DNA from: Sanguibacter keddieii DSM 10542
GTDB taxonomy: Bacteria > Actinomycetota > Actinomycetes > Actinomycetales > Cellulomonadaceae
Reading direction: 5' to 3'
Assembly: GCF_000024925.1 (NCBI RefSeq)
Contig: NC_013521.1
Span: 2,852,001-2,916,000, forward strand
Length of the DNA stretch: 64,000 nucleotides
In this document: piece by piece, positions 39,682 to 47,617 of the stretch
Layout: the number at the start of each line of letters is the position of its first letter
Position numbering within the stretch: the first letter of the stretch is position 1
The notes under the pieces: generated by a model
The model's input: the letters and a program-made list of their open reading frames with translations, nothing else
The model's database searches: none
Told to the model about the DNA's origin: nothing
Program-made: the position numbers and the translations under genes

Positions 39682-41979
39682 TCAGCCCTCGGACGCGTCG
39701 GGCGCCTCGGGCTCTGCGGGGGGCGGCGCGTCGCAGACGACGCCGTTCTGCGGACGGTACCGCCAGGAGTTGGTCTCGTCGATGACCTTCTCGCCGGTCG
39801 CGGTGATCGTCACCGTGCGGGAGATCGAGACGGAGAACCCGCTGTTGCCGCGGCTCTGCGCGACGCAGCCCGGGCCTGACTTGTGCTCGACGGTCGCCGC
39901 CACGACGTCCGACCGCGAGCTCGTGCTGTCGGTGACCGTGTAGTACGGGGTGCTCCACGCCACCACGTGCAGCTTGCCGTCCGCGATGTAGGACTGCATG
40001 AGCACGCCGTAGGGCGAGTCGTTGCGCCACCGCATGTTGATCTGGCCGACGGCCAGGGTGGACTCGCGCCCCTCGGGGTACCGGTCGAACCAGTAGCTGT
40101 GCGGGCGGTGCTCGAGGTCGACCATCCCGGCGAAGAAGCCGACGTTGTACGTGGTGGTCGACATCTGCGAGAGGCCGCCGCCGATGCCGTCGACGATCTG
40201 GCCGTTGGAGATGATGTGCGCGGCCTGGTAGCCGTTCGCCGCCGTGATGGGCCCGATCACCTGGGTGAGGTCGAACTCCTCGCCGGGCAGCACCAGGGTG
40301 CCGGTGACGCGCTCGGCCGCGACCCGGAGGTTCTCCGTGCGCACGGGCTCGTTGGTCAGCGGGGTGGCGAACTGCGACACGATCTCGGTCACGCCGAGAG
40401 CCTCGAGGGCCTCGGTCGACTGGGCAGGGTCGCTCTCCACGAGCTCGACCGGGGCGGTGCGGTCCTCACCGGTCGCAGCGGTCTGGACCGCTGCCGCGAG
40501 AGCCTCGGGGTCGAGGGTCGTGCCGGGCAGGCCCGCCTCGATCTGCGGAGCCCCGTCGACGAACACGAACTTGGCGTCGGCCGCGTCGGAGAGCAGGTCG
40601 GTGGTGCGTGCGACGACGTCCTGGACCAGGAGCTCCCCGTCGAAGGTCAGCTGCAGGGCCCCGTCGACGGGGGCCATCGACGCGGCTGCCGTCATCACGT
40701 CGACCGGGATCTCGGCGACCTGGTCGGCCACCGCGACGGTCACGGGCGCCGAGGCGACCGTCTGGGCCACCGCGTACGCCTCGTCGGTCTCGGCCTGGTT
40801 GATGTCGGGCTCGATCGGCTCGGTCGGGAGCACGAGCGGGCGGGTCGCGGTGAGCCACGTGTCGCGGATGAGCTCGGTCGACTCCTCGAGGTCGGCCCCG
40901 CTGCCCTCGACGGCCTCGGTCGCGACCGCTGCGCCGTCGACAAAACCGACGGTGCCGCTGGTGGCCTCGACCTCGAGGTCGAGCCCCATGGTCTCGACCG
41001 CCGCGGCGAGCGCGGCGTCGTCGATCACGGACACCGGCGCCACGGCGTCGCCGCCGGAGATCTGGGCGAGGAGCCGCGACGGGGCGAGGGAGAAGGAGGT
41101 CAGACCGTCCACGGTCGCCTCGGCGTCGAAGGTGAGCCCTGCCGCGGCCGGGTCGACCGTCGTGGTCGCCTCGCCCGCGGTCACCGGGAGGGGGGCCGCG
41201 GCGATGCCACCGAGCTCGCTCTCGAGACGCTCGACCGCGGCGTCGTTGGACAACCCGCCGATGTCGATGCCGGCGACGGTCGTCTCGCGCGGGATGCGGT
41301 CGGCGAAGTACCACTGGGCAGCCACGTAGGCGCCCGCGAGCACGAGGACGGCGCAGCCGGCCCAGAGGAGGTTGCGGGGCCAGCGTCGGGCCGGCTCGGT
41401 CCGGTCGAAGTCGTCGAGCACTGAGTCCCCTGCTGCTGGTCCGGCCGCGTCCGCGGCGGACGACGATGCCGTAGACGGCGTGGATGGCGAGGTCGTCGCG
41501 TCGGTGGGCGCGGAGGTGGAGGTCGTGGTCGTCGCAGGCTCGGCACCAGGGTCTGCCCCGTCGGCGGCGAGCGGGACCGGGCTGATGACCTCGGTCCTGT
41601 CGCCCGAACGGATCACGACGGTGTCGTCGTCAGACTCGTCGTCGGCTTCGTCGAAGTCGTCGTCGTCGGCCGACCGGGTCTCGTCGGGCGCCGTCTCGAC
41701 CGAGGGGGTGTCGTCGTCGGTCGTGTGCTCGTCCGCCACGGGGTCGACAGCCACGGCCTCGTCGCCCTCGGACAGCTCAGCATCGGCGTCGACCTCAGAC
41801 GAGTCGTCAACCGTCGCCTCGTCAACCGTCGCCTCGTCGGACGTCGCGCGGTCCTCCACGGGCGGGCGGTTGAGCACGGGATACCCGGGAGCCTGCGTCG
41901 TGACCTCGTCAGGGTTCTGAGGGGTCGGCCCGGTGGGCGGTCCGGACGCGGCGCTCGTGCCGTCGGGACTGCTGCTCAT
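39682..41979 (-). CDS. VanW family protein with peptidoglycan-binding-like repeats
   Basis: A 765-residue cell-surface protein. An acidic, Thr/Ser/Asp-rich cytoplasmic region of about 195 residues is followed by one membrane helix (NLLWAGCAVLVLAGAYVAAQ). Two PG_binding_4-like domains (residues about 240-520) come next, then the VanW domain (LPGEEFDLTQVIGP, IVDGIGGGLSQMSTTTYNV, HRPHSYWFDRYPEGRESTL). Such proteins (YoaR type) are thought to act at peptidoglycan, and the activity is undefined. A 12-base direct repeat encodes ATVDEATVD in the acidic region. GGAG precedes the ATG; a TTG lies one codon earlier. Confidence 0.88.
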   Translation of the reverse strand: MSSSPDGTSAASGPPTGPTPQNPDEVTTQAPGYPVLNRPPVEDRATSDEATVDEATVDDSSEVDADAELSEGDEAVAVDPVADEHTTDDDTPSVETAPDETRSADDDDFDEADDESDDDTVVIRSGDRTEVISPVPLAADGADPGAEPATTTTSTSAPTDATTSPSTPSTASSSAADAAGPAAGDSVLDDFDRTEPARRWPRNLLWAGCAVLVLAGAYVAAQWYFADRIPRETTVAGIDIGGLSNDAAVERLESELGGIAAAPLPVTAGEATTTVDPAAAGLTFDAEATVDGLTSFSLAPSRLLAQISGGDAVAPVSVIDDAALAAAVETMGLDLEVEATSGTVGFVDGAAVATEAVEGSGADLEESTELIRDTWLTATRPLVLPTEPIEPDINQAETDEAYAVAQTVASAPVTVAVADQVAEIPVDVMTAAASMAPVDGALQLTFDGELLVQDVVARTTDLLSDAADAKFVFVDGAPQIEAGLPGTTLDPEALAAAVQTAATGEDRTAPVELVESDPAQSTEALEALGVTEIVSQFATPLTNEPVRTENLRVAAERVTGTLVLPGEEFDLTQVIGPITAANGYQAAHIISNGQIVDGIGGGLSQMSTTTYNVGFFAGMVDLEHRPHSYWFDRYPEGRESTLAVGQINMRWRNDSPYGVLMQSYIADGKLHVVAWSTPYYTVTDSTSSRSDVVAATVEHKSGPGCVAQSRGNSGFSVSISRTVTITATGEKVIDETNSWRYRPQNGVVCDAPPPAEPEAPDASEG

Positions 41980-42093
41980 CAAACGTGCTCCGCTCGCGAC
42001 TGCTCAGGGGCGTGACCCCGTGGACTGGCGTGGGATGCTCTCCCCCTTGCGGGCCCAGTGTACGGGCCGCACCCGACAGGGAGGCGACGGACG

Positions 42094-42510
42094 TCAGTCG
42101 GTGAACCAGCGTCGCGGCGCGAAGGCGGCCACACCGATCATCAGCATCCCGCCCCCCATCCACACGTAGCTGATGGCCTGGCCGGGGAGCAGCACGTCTC
42201 CTCCCGGCCCCGTGGTCGCGGCGACCTGGACCAGCACGAGCCACCCCAGACCGTAGGCGACGAGCCCACCGGTGCCGATCCAGGCACGCACCATGACACC
42301 CGCCGCGAGCACGACGACCAGCGCGAGGACCAGGACGGCCGGCACCCAGAGCCTGTGGGCGACCGTCCCGACGGTCGCGACCACGCCACCGAGCAGGAGC
42401 GCGACCACGTAGCCGAGCACGATCGAGCCGCGTCCGCGCGGGGCCGGGCGCGGCGCCTGCGGCCCCGACGACGTCGGGACGGGGGCGGCCGAGGACAGAG
42501 GAGCTGACAT
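42094..42510 (-). CDS. DUF6113 family membrane protein
   Basis: A 138-residue protein with a Pro-rich N terminus and four membrane helices, ending in APRRWFTD. It resembles the small membrane proteins found after mshB in actinobacteria (DUF6113). No function is known. It starts 10 bases after the mshB stop. A TAGCGT box overlapping that stop lies seven bases before the ATG, so a private leaderless promoter is possible in addition to read-through from mshB. Confidence 0.75.
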   Translation of the reverse strand: MSAPLSSAAPVPTSSGPQAPRPAPRGRGSIVLGYVVALLLGGVVATVGTVAHRLWVPAVLVLALVVVLAAGVMVRAWIGTGGLVAYGLGWLVLVQVAATTGPGGDVLLPGQAISYVWMGGGMLMIGVAAFAPRRWFTD

Positions 42511-42520
42511 GGTCGCTACG

Positions 42521-43630
42521 CTACCGGTCGCTGCTGGGGGTCGCCTGGACCTCGCTCGCGACGCCGCCGTCTGGCCCGGCAGCCGGACCGGCGACCGGCG
42601 CGGAGACGGTCGCGGTCGCGTCGGCGTAGTGCTCGTGGGTGAGCCACGGGACGATCACGTCGTTGCTCAGCGCGTACCAGCCGAGCAACGAGCCCGGCGC
42701 CGCCGTGGCCAGAGCAGCCTCGCCCGGCTCGGAGTCGTCCGCGGGCGCCGGCGCGACCGTGTCGACCCAGTGCACCTGGGTCGCGTGCGCGGTGAGCGCT
42801 CCGCGCACCTGCTCGAGGACGGGCCGCACGTCGACGGTCGCGACGACGTCCCGTGCGGGCTCGGCGACCGCGGGCAGCGGGCCCTGCGGCAGCGCGGCGG
42901 TCGGCTGCGAGTCGAGGAGAGCCTGGAACCACGGGTCCTCGGTGGCACGCCGGGCGAGGTCGGCACGGGCGGCGGTGAGGACGGCAGGAGGGACCACGAC
43001 CCACCACACGTGCGCGGGCTGGTGCCCGGGGACGGTCTCCGTCCCCGTGGTCGCGTCCTGCGCGGCGAGGGACAGCGCCCGGACGGTGATCTCGTGGGCG
43101 CGGACGTGGTCCGGGTGCCCGTACCCTCCGCCGGGCTCGTAGGTGACGACGACCGTGGGGCGTCGGTCCCGCAGGACCGTCGCGAGCCGCTCGGCGCACT
43201 CCTCGACCGAGGCCCGGACCAGTGCGCCCGGCGGGACCTCGGTCGCGGCTCCTGCCTGGCCCGTGGCGCCCGGTGCGCCGTCGCCGACCCAGGCCATGCC
43301 GGAGTCCTCGAGGCGCGCGCGGCTGGTGAGCGCGTCGGCTGCCGGGGGCACGGAGTCGAGGAACGCGTGGTCGGTGACCCCGAGAGAGGCCAGCGCGGCG
43401 GCGAGCTCGGTCTCGCGGTGGGCGGCGAGAGCAGCACCGTCTCCCTCGAGGTGGGACAGCGCGGTCCCGATGACCTCGCCGCGCTCACCGCGGGTGCAGG
43501 TCACGAGCGTGACCGGCTGCCCGCTGGCCGCCCAGGTCGCGAGCAGCCCGCCGGTCGCGAGCGTCTCGTCGTCGGGGTGCGCGTGCACGACGAGCAGGGG
43601 GCCGTCGGGCAGGGTCGTCTCGGTGATCAT
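42521..43630 (-). CDS. mshB: Mycothiol deacetylase MshB (PIG-L family)
   Basis: A 369-residue zinc deacetylase with HAHPDDE at residues 16-22 and the third metal histidine in YGHPDH. It deacetylates N-acetylglucosaminyl-inositol in mycothiol synthesis, the main thiol of actinobacteria. The second half, with GYALSN-type elements replaced by GWYALSNDVIVPW, fits MshB rather than the related mycothiol conjugate amidase. AAGGA lies five bases before the ATG. The tail after residue 345 is Ala/Pro-rich and variable. Confidence 0.88.
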   Translation of the reverse strand: MITETTLPDGPLLVVHAHPDDETLATGGLLATWAASGQPVTLVTCTRGERGEVIGTALSHLEGDGAALAAHRETELAAALASLGVTDHAFLDSVPPAADALTSRARLEDSGMAWVGDGAPGATGQAGAATEVPPGALVRASVEECAERLATVLRDRRPTVVVTYEPGGGYGHPDHVRAHEITVRALSLAAQDATTGTETVPGHQPAHVWWVVVPPAVLTAARADLARRATEDPWFQALLDSQPTAALPQGPLPAVAEPARDVVATVDVRPVLEQVRGALTAHATQVHWVDTVAPAPADDSEPGEAALATAAPGSLLGWYALSNDVIVPWLTHEHYADATATVSAPVAGPAAGPDGGVASEVQATPSSDR

Positions 43631-43704
43631 GCGTGTCCTTCGTCCGTGCTGGTGCGGCACGCCCCCGTGCTGCGCGGCCGTCTCGGGCCGCGCGTGCTCG
43701 CCTG

Positions 43705-43748
43705 AAAAAGCCGATGGCTGCCGGGTCGGTGGACCTGGCAGCCATCGG
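43705..43748 (-). terminator. Intrinsic terminator of typA
   Basis: A perfect 12-base stem (43711-43722 with 43737-43748, arm CCGATGGCTGCC) with a 14-base loop is followed on the minus strand by CTTTTTC. It lies 37 bases after the typA stop and is the clearest Rho-independent terminator in the window. Confidence 0.92.
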
Positions 43749-43784
43749 CGCAGGACCCGCGCGCTGGGCGCGGGTCTCGGTGGA

Positions 43785-45707
43785 TCAGCCGTTCTTGTTG
43801 CGCGAGTAGGCGCGCGAGCGCTCGTTCTGGTCGAGGATGACCTTGCGGATGCGCACGACCTCGGGGGTGACCTCGACGCACTCGTCCTCGCGGGCGAACT
43901 CGAGGGACTCCTCGAGGGTGAGGTGCTTCGGCGGGGTGAGGTTCTCGAAGGTGTCAGAAGACGCTGCACGCATGTTGGTGAGCTTCTTCTCCTTCGTGAT
44001 GTTGACGTCCATGTCCTCGTTGCGCGAGTTCTCGCCGACGATCATGCCCTCGTAGACCTCCTGCGTGGGGTCGACGAAGAAGGAGCCGCGCTCCTGCAGG
44101 TTGATCATCGCGAACGGGGTGACGACGCCGGAGCGGTCCGCGACGAGCGAGCCGTTGACACGGGTCTCGATCGGGCCGGCCCACGGCTCGTAGCCCTCGG
44201 CGATCGACGACGCGATGCCGGTGCCGCGCGTGTCGGTGAGGAAGCGGGTGCGGAAGCCGATGAGGCCACGCGCGGGGACGACGAACTCCATGCGGACCCA
44301 GCCGGTGCCGTGGTTCGACATGGTCTCCATGCGGCCCTTGCGCTGGGCGAGGAGCTGCGTGACGGCACCGAGGTACTCCTCGGGGACGTCGATGGTCATG
44401 CGCTCCATCGGCTCGTGGCGCTTGCCGTCGACGGTGCGGGTGACGACCTGCGGCTTGCCGACGGTGAGCTCGAAGCCCTCGCGACGCATCTGCTCGACGA
44501 GGATGGCGAGCGCGAGCTCTCCACGGCCCTGGACCTCCCAGGCGTCAGGACGCTCGGTCGGCAGGACGCGGAGCGACACGTTGCCGATGAGCTCCTTGTC
44601 GAGGCGGTCCTTCACCTGGCGGGCGGTGACCTTGTGGCCCTTGCCGCCCTTGCCCGCGAGCGGGGAGGTGTTGATACCGATGGTCATGGAGATGGCCGGG
44701 TCGTCGACCGTGATGAGCGGCAGCGGACGCGGGTCGTCGGGGTCCGTGAGGGTCTCGCCGATGGTGATGTCCTCGATGCCGGCGACGGCGACGATCTCAC
44801 CGGGGCCCGCGGAGTCCGTGGGCACGCGCGAGAGCGCCTTGGTCTCGAGGAGCTCGGTGATCTTCACGTTCTGCATCGTGCCGTCGGCACGGGCCCAGGC
44901 CACGGTCTGGCCCTTGTTGATCGTGCCGTTGAAGATGCGGAGCAGCGCGAGGCGGCCGAGGAACGGCGACGCGTCGAGGTTGGTGACGTGAGCCTGGAGC
45001 GGCGCGCCCTCCTCGTAGGTCGGCGCGGGGATCTTGTCGAGGATGACCTTGAAGAGCGGCTCGAGGTCCTCGTTCTCCGGGGCGGTGCCGTCGGCGGGCT
45101 GCTCGGTCGACGCGCGGCCGACCTTGGCCGCGGCGTAGACGACCGGCATGTCGAGGATCGCGTCGAGGTCGAGGTCGGGGACCTCGTCCGCGAGGTCGCT
45201 CGCGAGGCCGAGGAGGAGGTCGGTCGCCTCGGCGACGACCTCTTCGATGCGCGAGTCGGGGCGGTCGGTCTTGTTGACCACGAGGATCACGGGGAGCTTG
45301 GCGACGAGCGCCTTGCGGAGCACGAAGCGCGTCTGGGGCAGCGGGCCCTCGGACGCGTCGACGAGGAGGACGACACCGTCGACCATGGACAGGCCGCGCT
45401 CGACCTCACCACCGAAGTCGGCGTGGCCCGGGGTGTCGATCACGTTGATGGTGATGCCGTCGGGCTGGCCGGCGGCGATCGCTGCAGGACCCGCGTAGTG
45501 CACGGCGGTGTTCTTCGCGAGGATCGTGATGCCCTTCTCGCGCTCGAGGTCACCGGAGTCCATGGCGCGCTCGTCGACGTGCGCGTGCGAACCGAACGCG
45601 CCGGACTGGTGCAGCATCGCGTCGACGAGGGTGGTCTTACCGTGGTCGACGTGGGCGACGATCGCGACGTTACGCAGGTCGGAGCGCACAGACATAGAGA
45701 AACTCAT
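43785..45707 (-). CDS. typA: Translational GTPase TypA/BipA
   Basis: A 640-residue ribosome-binding GTPase. G motifs are AHVDHGKTT (G1), DTPGHADFGGEVER (G3) and NKTDRP (G4), followed by EF-G-like domains and the BipA-specific C terminus. It assists ribosome assembly and translation under stress. Two ATG codons (45707 and 45695) are possible; neither has an ideal ribosome site, and the second gives the common MSVRSDLRN start. A TACAGT box at 45863-45858 would leave a leader of about 145 bases. Confidence 0.96.
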   Translation of the reverse strand: MSFSMSVRSDLRNVAIVAHVDHGKTTLVDAMLHQSGAFGSHAHVDERAMDSGDLEREKGITILAKNTAVHYAGPAAIAAGQPDGITINVIDTPGHADFGGEVERGLSMVDGVVLLVDASEGPLPQTRFVLRKALVAKLPVILVVNKTDRPDSRIEEVVAEATDLLLGLASDLADEVPDLDLDAILDMPVVYAAAKVGRASTEQPADGTAPENEDLEPLFKVILDKIPAPTYEEGAPLQAHVTNLDASPFLGRLALLRIFNGTINKGQTVAWARADGTMQNVKITELLETKALSRVPTDSAGPGEIVAVAGIEDITIGETLTDPDDPRPLPLITVDDPAISMTIGINTSPLAGKGGKGHKVTARQVKDRLDKELIGNVSLRVLPTERPDAWEVQGRGELALAILVEQMRREGFELTVGKPQVVTRTVDGKRHEPMERMTIDVPEEYLGAVTQLLAQRKGRMETMSNHGTGWVRMEFVVPARGLIGFRTRFLTDTRGTGIASSIAEGYEPWAGPIETRVNGSLVADRSGVVTPFAMINLQERGSFFVDPTQEVYEGMIVGENSRNEDMDVNITKEKKLTNMRAASSDTFENLTPPKHLTLEESLEFAREDECVEVTPEVVRIRKVILDQNERSRAYSRNKNG

Positions 45708-45857
45708 TTCACCGTGTGGAAGGAACGGGGCAGCGCACAGGTGCGCCGCTGGGTACCCGAGGAGGCCACGCGTCAGCGGTTCGACGGCGGTCCAGGTGCT
45801 GGGTCGTACTGCACCTGACGAGCGCTCGTCGACGAAGAGACGACGTTGACCTATGCA

Positions 45858-45863
45858 ACTGTA
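45858..45863 (-). promoter_or_regulatory. Candidate typA -10 box
   Basis: TACAGT on the minus strand lies in the 187-base gap between the ABC exporter and typA. A small GC hairpin (45868-45884) sits just upstream and could end the exporter transcript. Confidence 0.3.
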
Positions 45864-45894
45864 CCCTCGCCGCAGAGGGCGGCGCGAGAGTGTG

Positions 45895-46593
45895 TCAGGA
45901 GACACGTCCGTCGTGGAGGGTGAGGACCCGGTCCGCCCGCGCGACGAGCACGGGGTCGTGGGTCGAGACGACCGCCGCGACCCCCTCACGGTGGACGAGG
46001 TCGTGCAGCAGGTCCATCACCGTGGCCGCCGTGGCCGAGTCGAGCTGTCCGGTCGGCTCGTCGGCGAGCAGGATCGACGGCCGTGCGACGAGCGCCCGGG
46101 CGATGCCCACGCGCTGCTGCTGCCCTCCCGAGAGCTCGTAGGGACGCTGGTGCCCGTGCCGCTCGAGGCCGACCATGGCGAGCGCCGCCCGTACCCGGGC
46201 GTCACGCTCGCCCGCCTCGGTGCGCAGCAGGCGCAGCGGCACCTCGACGTTCTCCGCGGCGGAGAGCACCGGGACGAGCCCGAAGGACTGCAGGACGTAG
46301 CCGATCCCGGTGGTGCGCAGGCGCAGCCGAGCGGCGCTGTCGAGGGCGTCGAGCCGCTCCCCCGCGACCTCGACGTGGCCGGCGGTCGGCTCGTCGATGC
46401 CGCCGAGGACGTTGAGCAGCGTGGACTTGCCCGACCCCGACGTCCCCCGGAGCACGACGAGCTCGCCGGGCTGCACCTCGAGCGACACGTCGACGACCGC
46501 GTGCACGTCGCCCGCGGGGGTCGAGAACGTCCGGCTCACCGCGACCGCGCGCAGCGCAGGTGTCGGCAGGACGGCTGAAGGCTCGGCACTCAT
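45895..46593 (-). CDS. ABC transporter ATPase (LolD/MacB type)
   Basis: A 232-residue ATPase with Walker A GTSGSGKST, signature LSGGQQQRV and Walker B ILLADEPTG, plus the switch His in STHD. It is the short form typical of mechanotransmission exporters that work with FtsX-like permeases. The ATG overlaps the stop of a second ATPase gene by four bases. With that ATPase and two large permeases it forms a four-gene exporter unit. Substrate unknown. Confidence 0.92.
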   Translation of the reverse strand: MSAEPSAVLPTPALRAVAVSRTFSTPAGDVHAVVDVSLEVQPGELVVLRGTSGSGKSTLLNVLGGIDEPTAGHVEVAGERLDALDSAARLRLRTTGIGYVLQSFGLVPVLSAAENVEVPLRLLRTEAGERDARVRAALAMVGLERHGHQRPYELSGGQQQRVGIARALVARPSILLADEPTGQLDSATAATVMDLLHDLVHREGVAAVVSTHDPVLVARADRVLTLHDGRVS

Positions 46594-47612
46594 GAGAGTC
46601 CTCCCTGGTCGGTCGTCCCGGGCGTGGCGTGTCGCCCGCGCGGGTCGGCAGGCAGCGCCCGCTCGGTCGAGCCGCCGGCGGGAGGAGCACCGTCGGGAGA
46701 CACCCGGACGTGGTCCGCCTCGAGCGAGAGCCGCACCCGGTCGCGCAGCCCGAGGGTCTCCACGTGCTCGGGTGGCAGCTGGAACCGCCCGACACGGTCG
46801 AGCACCGCGAACTCCTCGGCGACGTGACGCTCGGACCCGTCGGCCGCGCGCTCGGTACGACGCAGGACCTCGGTCGAGGTCCTGCCGTCCCGGATCTGGA
46901 CGGTGCGGGCGACGTGCTCCGACACCGTCGGGTCGTGGGTGACGATGAGCGTCGTCACGCCGGTCTCGGCGTTGACCGCCCGGAGCATGTCGAGCACCTC
47001 CCCCGAGGTCGTCTCGTCGAGCTCGCCCGTGGGCTCGTCCGCGAGCAGGACCCGGGGCGAGTTCGCGACGGCCACCGCGATGGCGACGCGCTGCTGCTGC
47101 CCGCCGGACATCTGGGACGGCAGCCTGTCGTGGCAGTGCGCCACCCCCAGCAGGTCGAGGAGCTCGAGGGCACGCGCGCGCCGACCGGCCGTCCGGGTGA
47201 TGGTCAGCGGGACCGCGACGTTCTGCACGGCCGTCAGGTAGGGCAGGAGGTTGCGGGCCGCCTGCTGCCACACGAAGCCGACCGTGCTCCGCTGGTACTC
47301 GACCCGTGCACGCCGACCGAGGGCCAGCAGGTCGGCCCCCGCCACCTCGGCGGACCCGCCGGTGGGGCGGTCGAGGCCGGACAGGATCGACAGGAGCGTC
47401 GACTTCCCCGAGCCGGACGCGCCGACCACCGCGACGATCTCCCCCGGGTCGACGCGGAGGTTGAGGCCCTGGAGCGCCTGGACCTCGAGGCCCTCGGTGA
47501 CGAAGATGCGCACGAGGTCGCGGCAGAGGATGTCCGGGGCGTCCGGCGCGGCTGCCAGCGCCGGGGCGCTCGCGTGCCGCGCCGCGGGAGGGGTCGAGGT
47601 CCGGCTGTCCAT
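46590..47612 (-). CDS. ABC transporter ATPase with AbrB-like C-terminal extension
   Basis: A 340-residue protein. Residues 30-245 form the ATPase (Walker A GASGSGKST near 64-72, signature MSGGQQQRV, Walker B VLLADEPTG). Residues about 268-306 (VLDRVGRFQLPPEHVETLGL then DRVRLSLEADHVRVSP) look like a swapped-hairpin AbrB-type domain. The rest is a disordered tail. CAGGAG lies eight bases before ATG 47612. A GTG at 47621 overlaps the permease stop but has no spacing. The added domain could dimerise or sense a ligand, which is inference. Confidence 0.88.
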   Translation of the reverse strand: MDSRTSTPPAARHASAPALAAAPDAPDILCRDLVRIFVTEGLEVQALQGLNLRVDPGEIVAVVGASGSGKSTLLSILSGLDRPTGGSAEVAGADLLALGRRARVEYQRSTVGFVWQQAARNLLPYLTAVQNVAVPLTITRTAGRRARALELLDLLGVAHCHDRLPSQMSGGQQQRVAIAVAVANSPRVLLADEPTGELDETTSGEVLDMLRAVNAETGVTTLIVTHDPTVSEHVARTVQIRDGRTSTEVLRRTERAADGSERHVAEEFAVLDRVGRFQLPPEHVETLGLRDRVRLSLEADHVRVSPDGAPPAGGSTERALPADPRGRHATPGTTDQGGLS

Positions 47613-47617
47613 GTCGC

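Noticed and set aside
41807-41845. Direct repeats in the acidic region of the VanW gene as a mobile or CRISPR-like repeat
   Set aside because: There are only two copies of a 12-base in-frame repeat encoding ATVDE, which is ordinary low-complexity expansion in a disordered region.
45868-45884. Six-base GC hairpin between the ABC exporter and typA as a terminator
   Set aside because: The stem is short, there is no T run, and hairpins of this size are common by chance at this GC content. It is only mentioned with the typA promoter.
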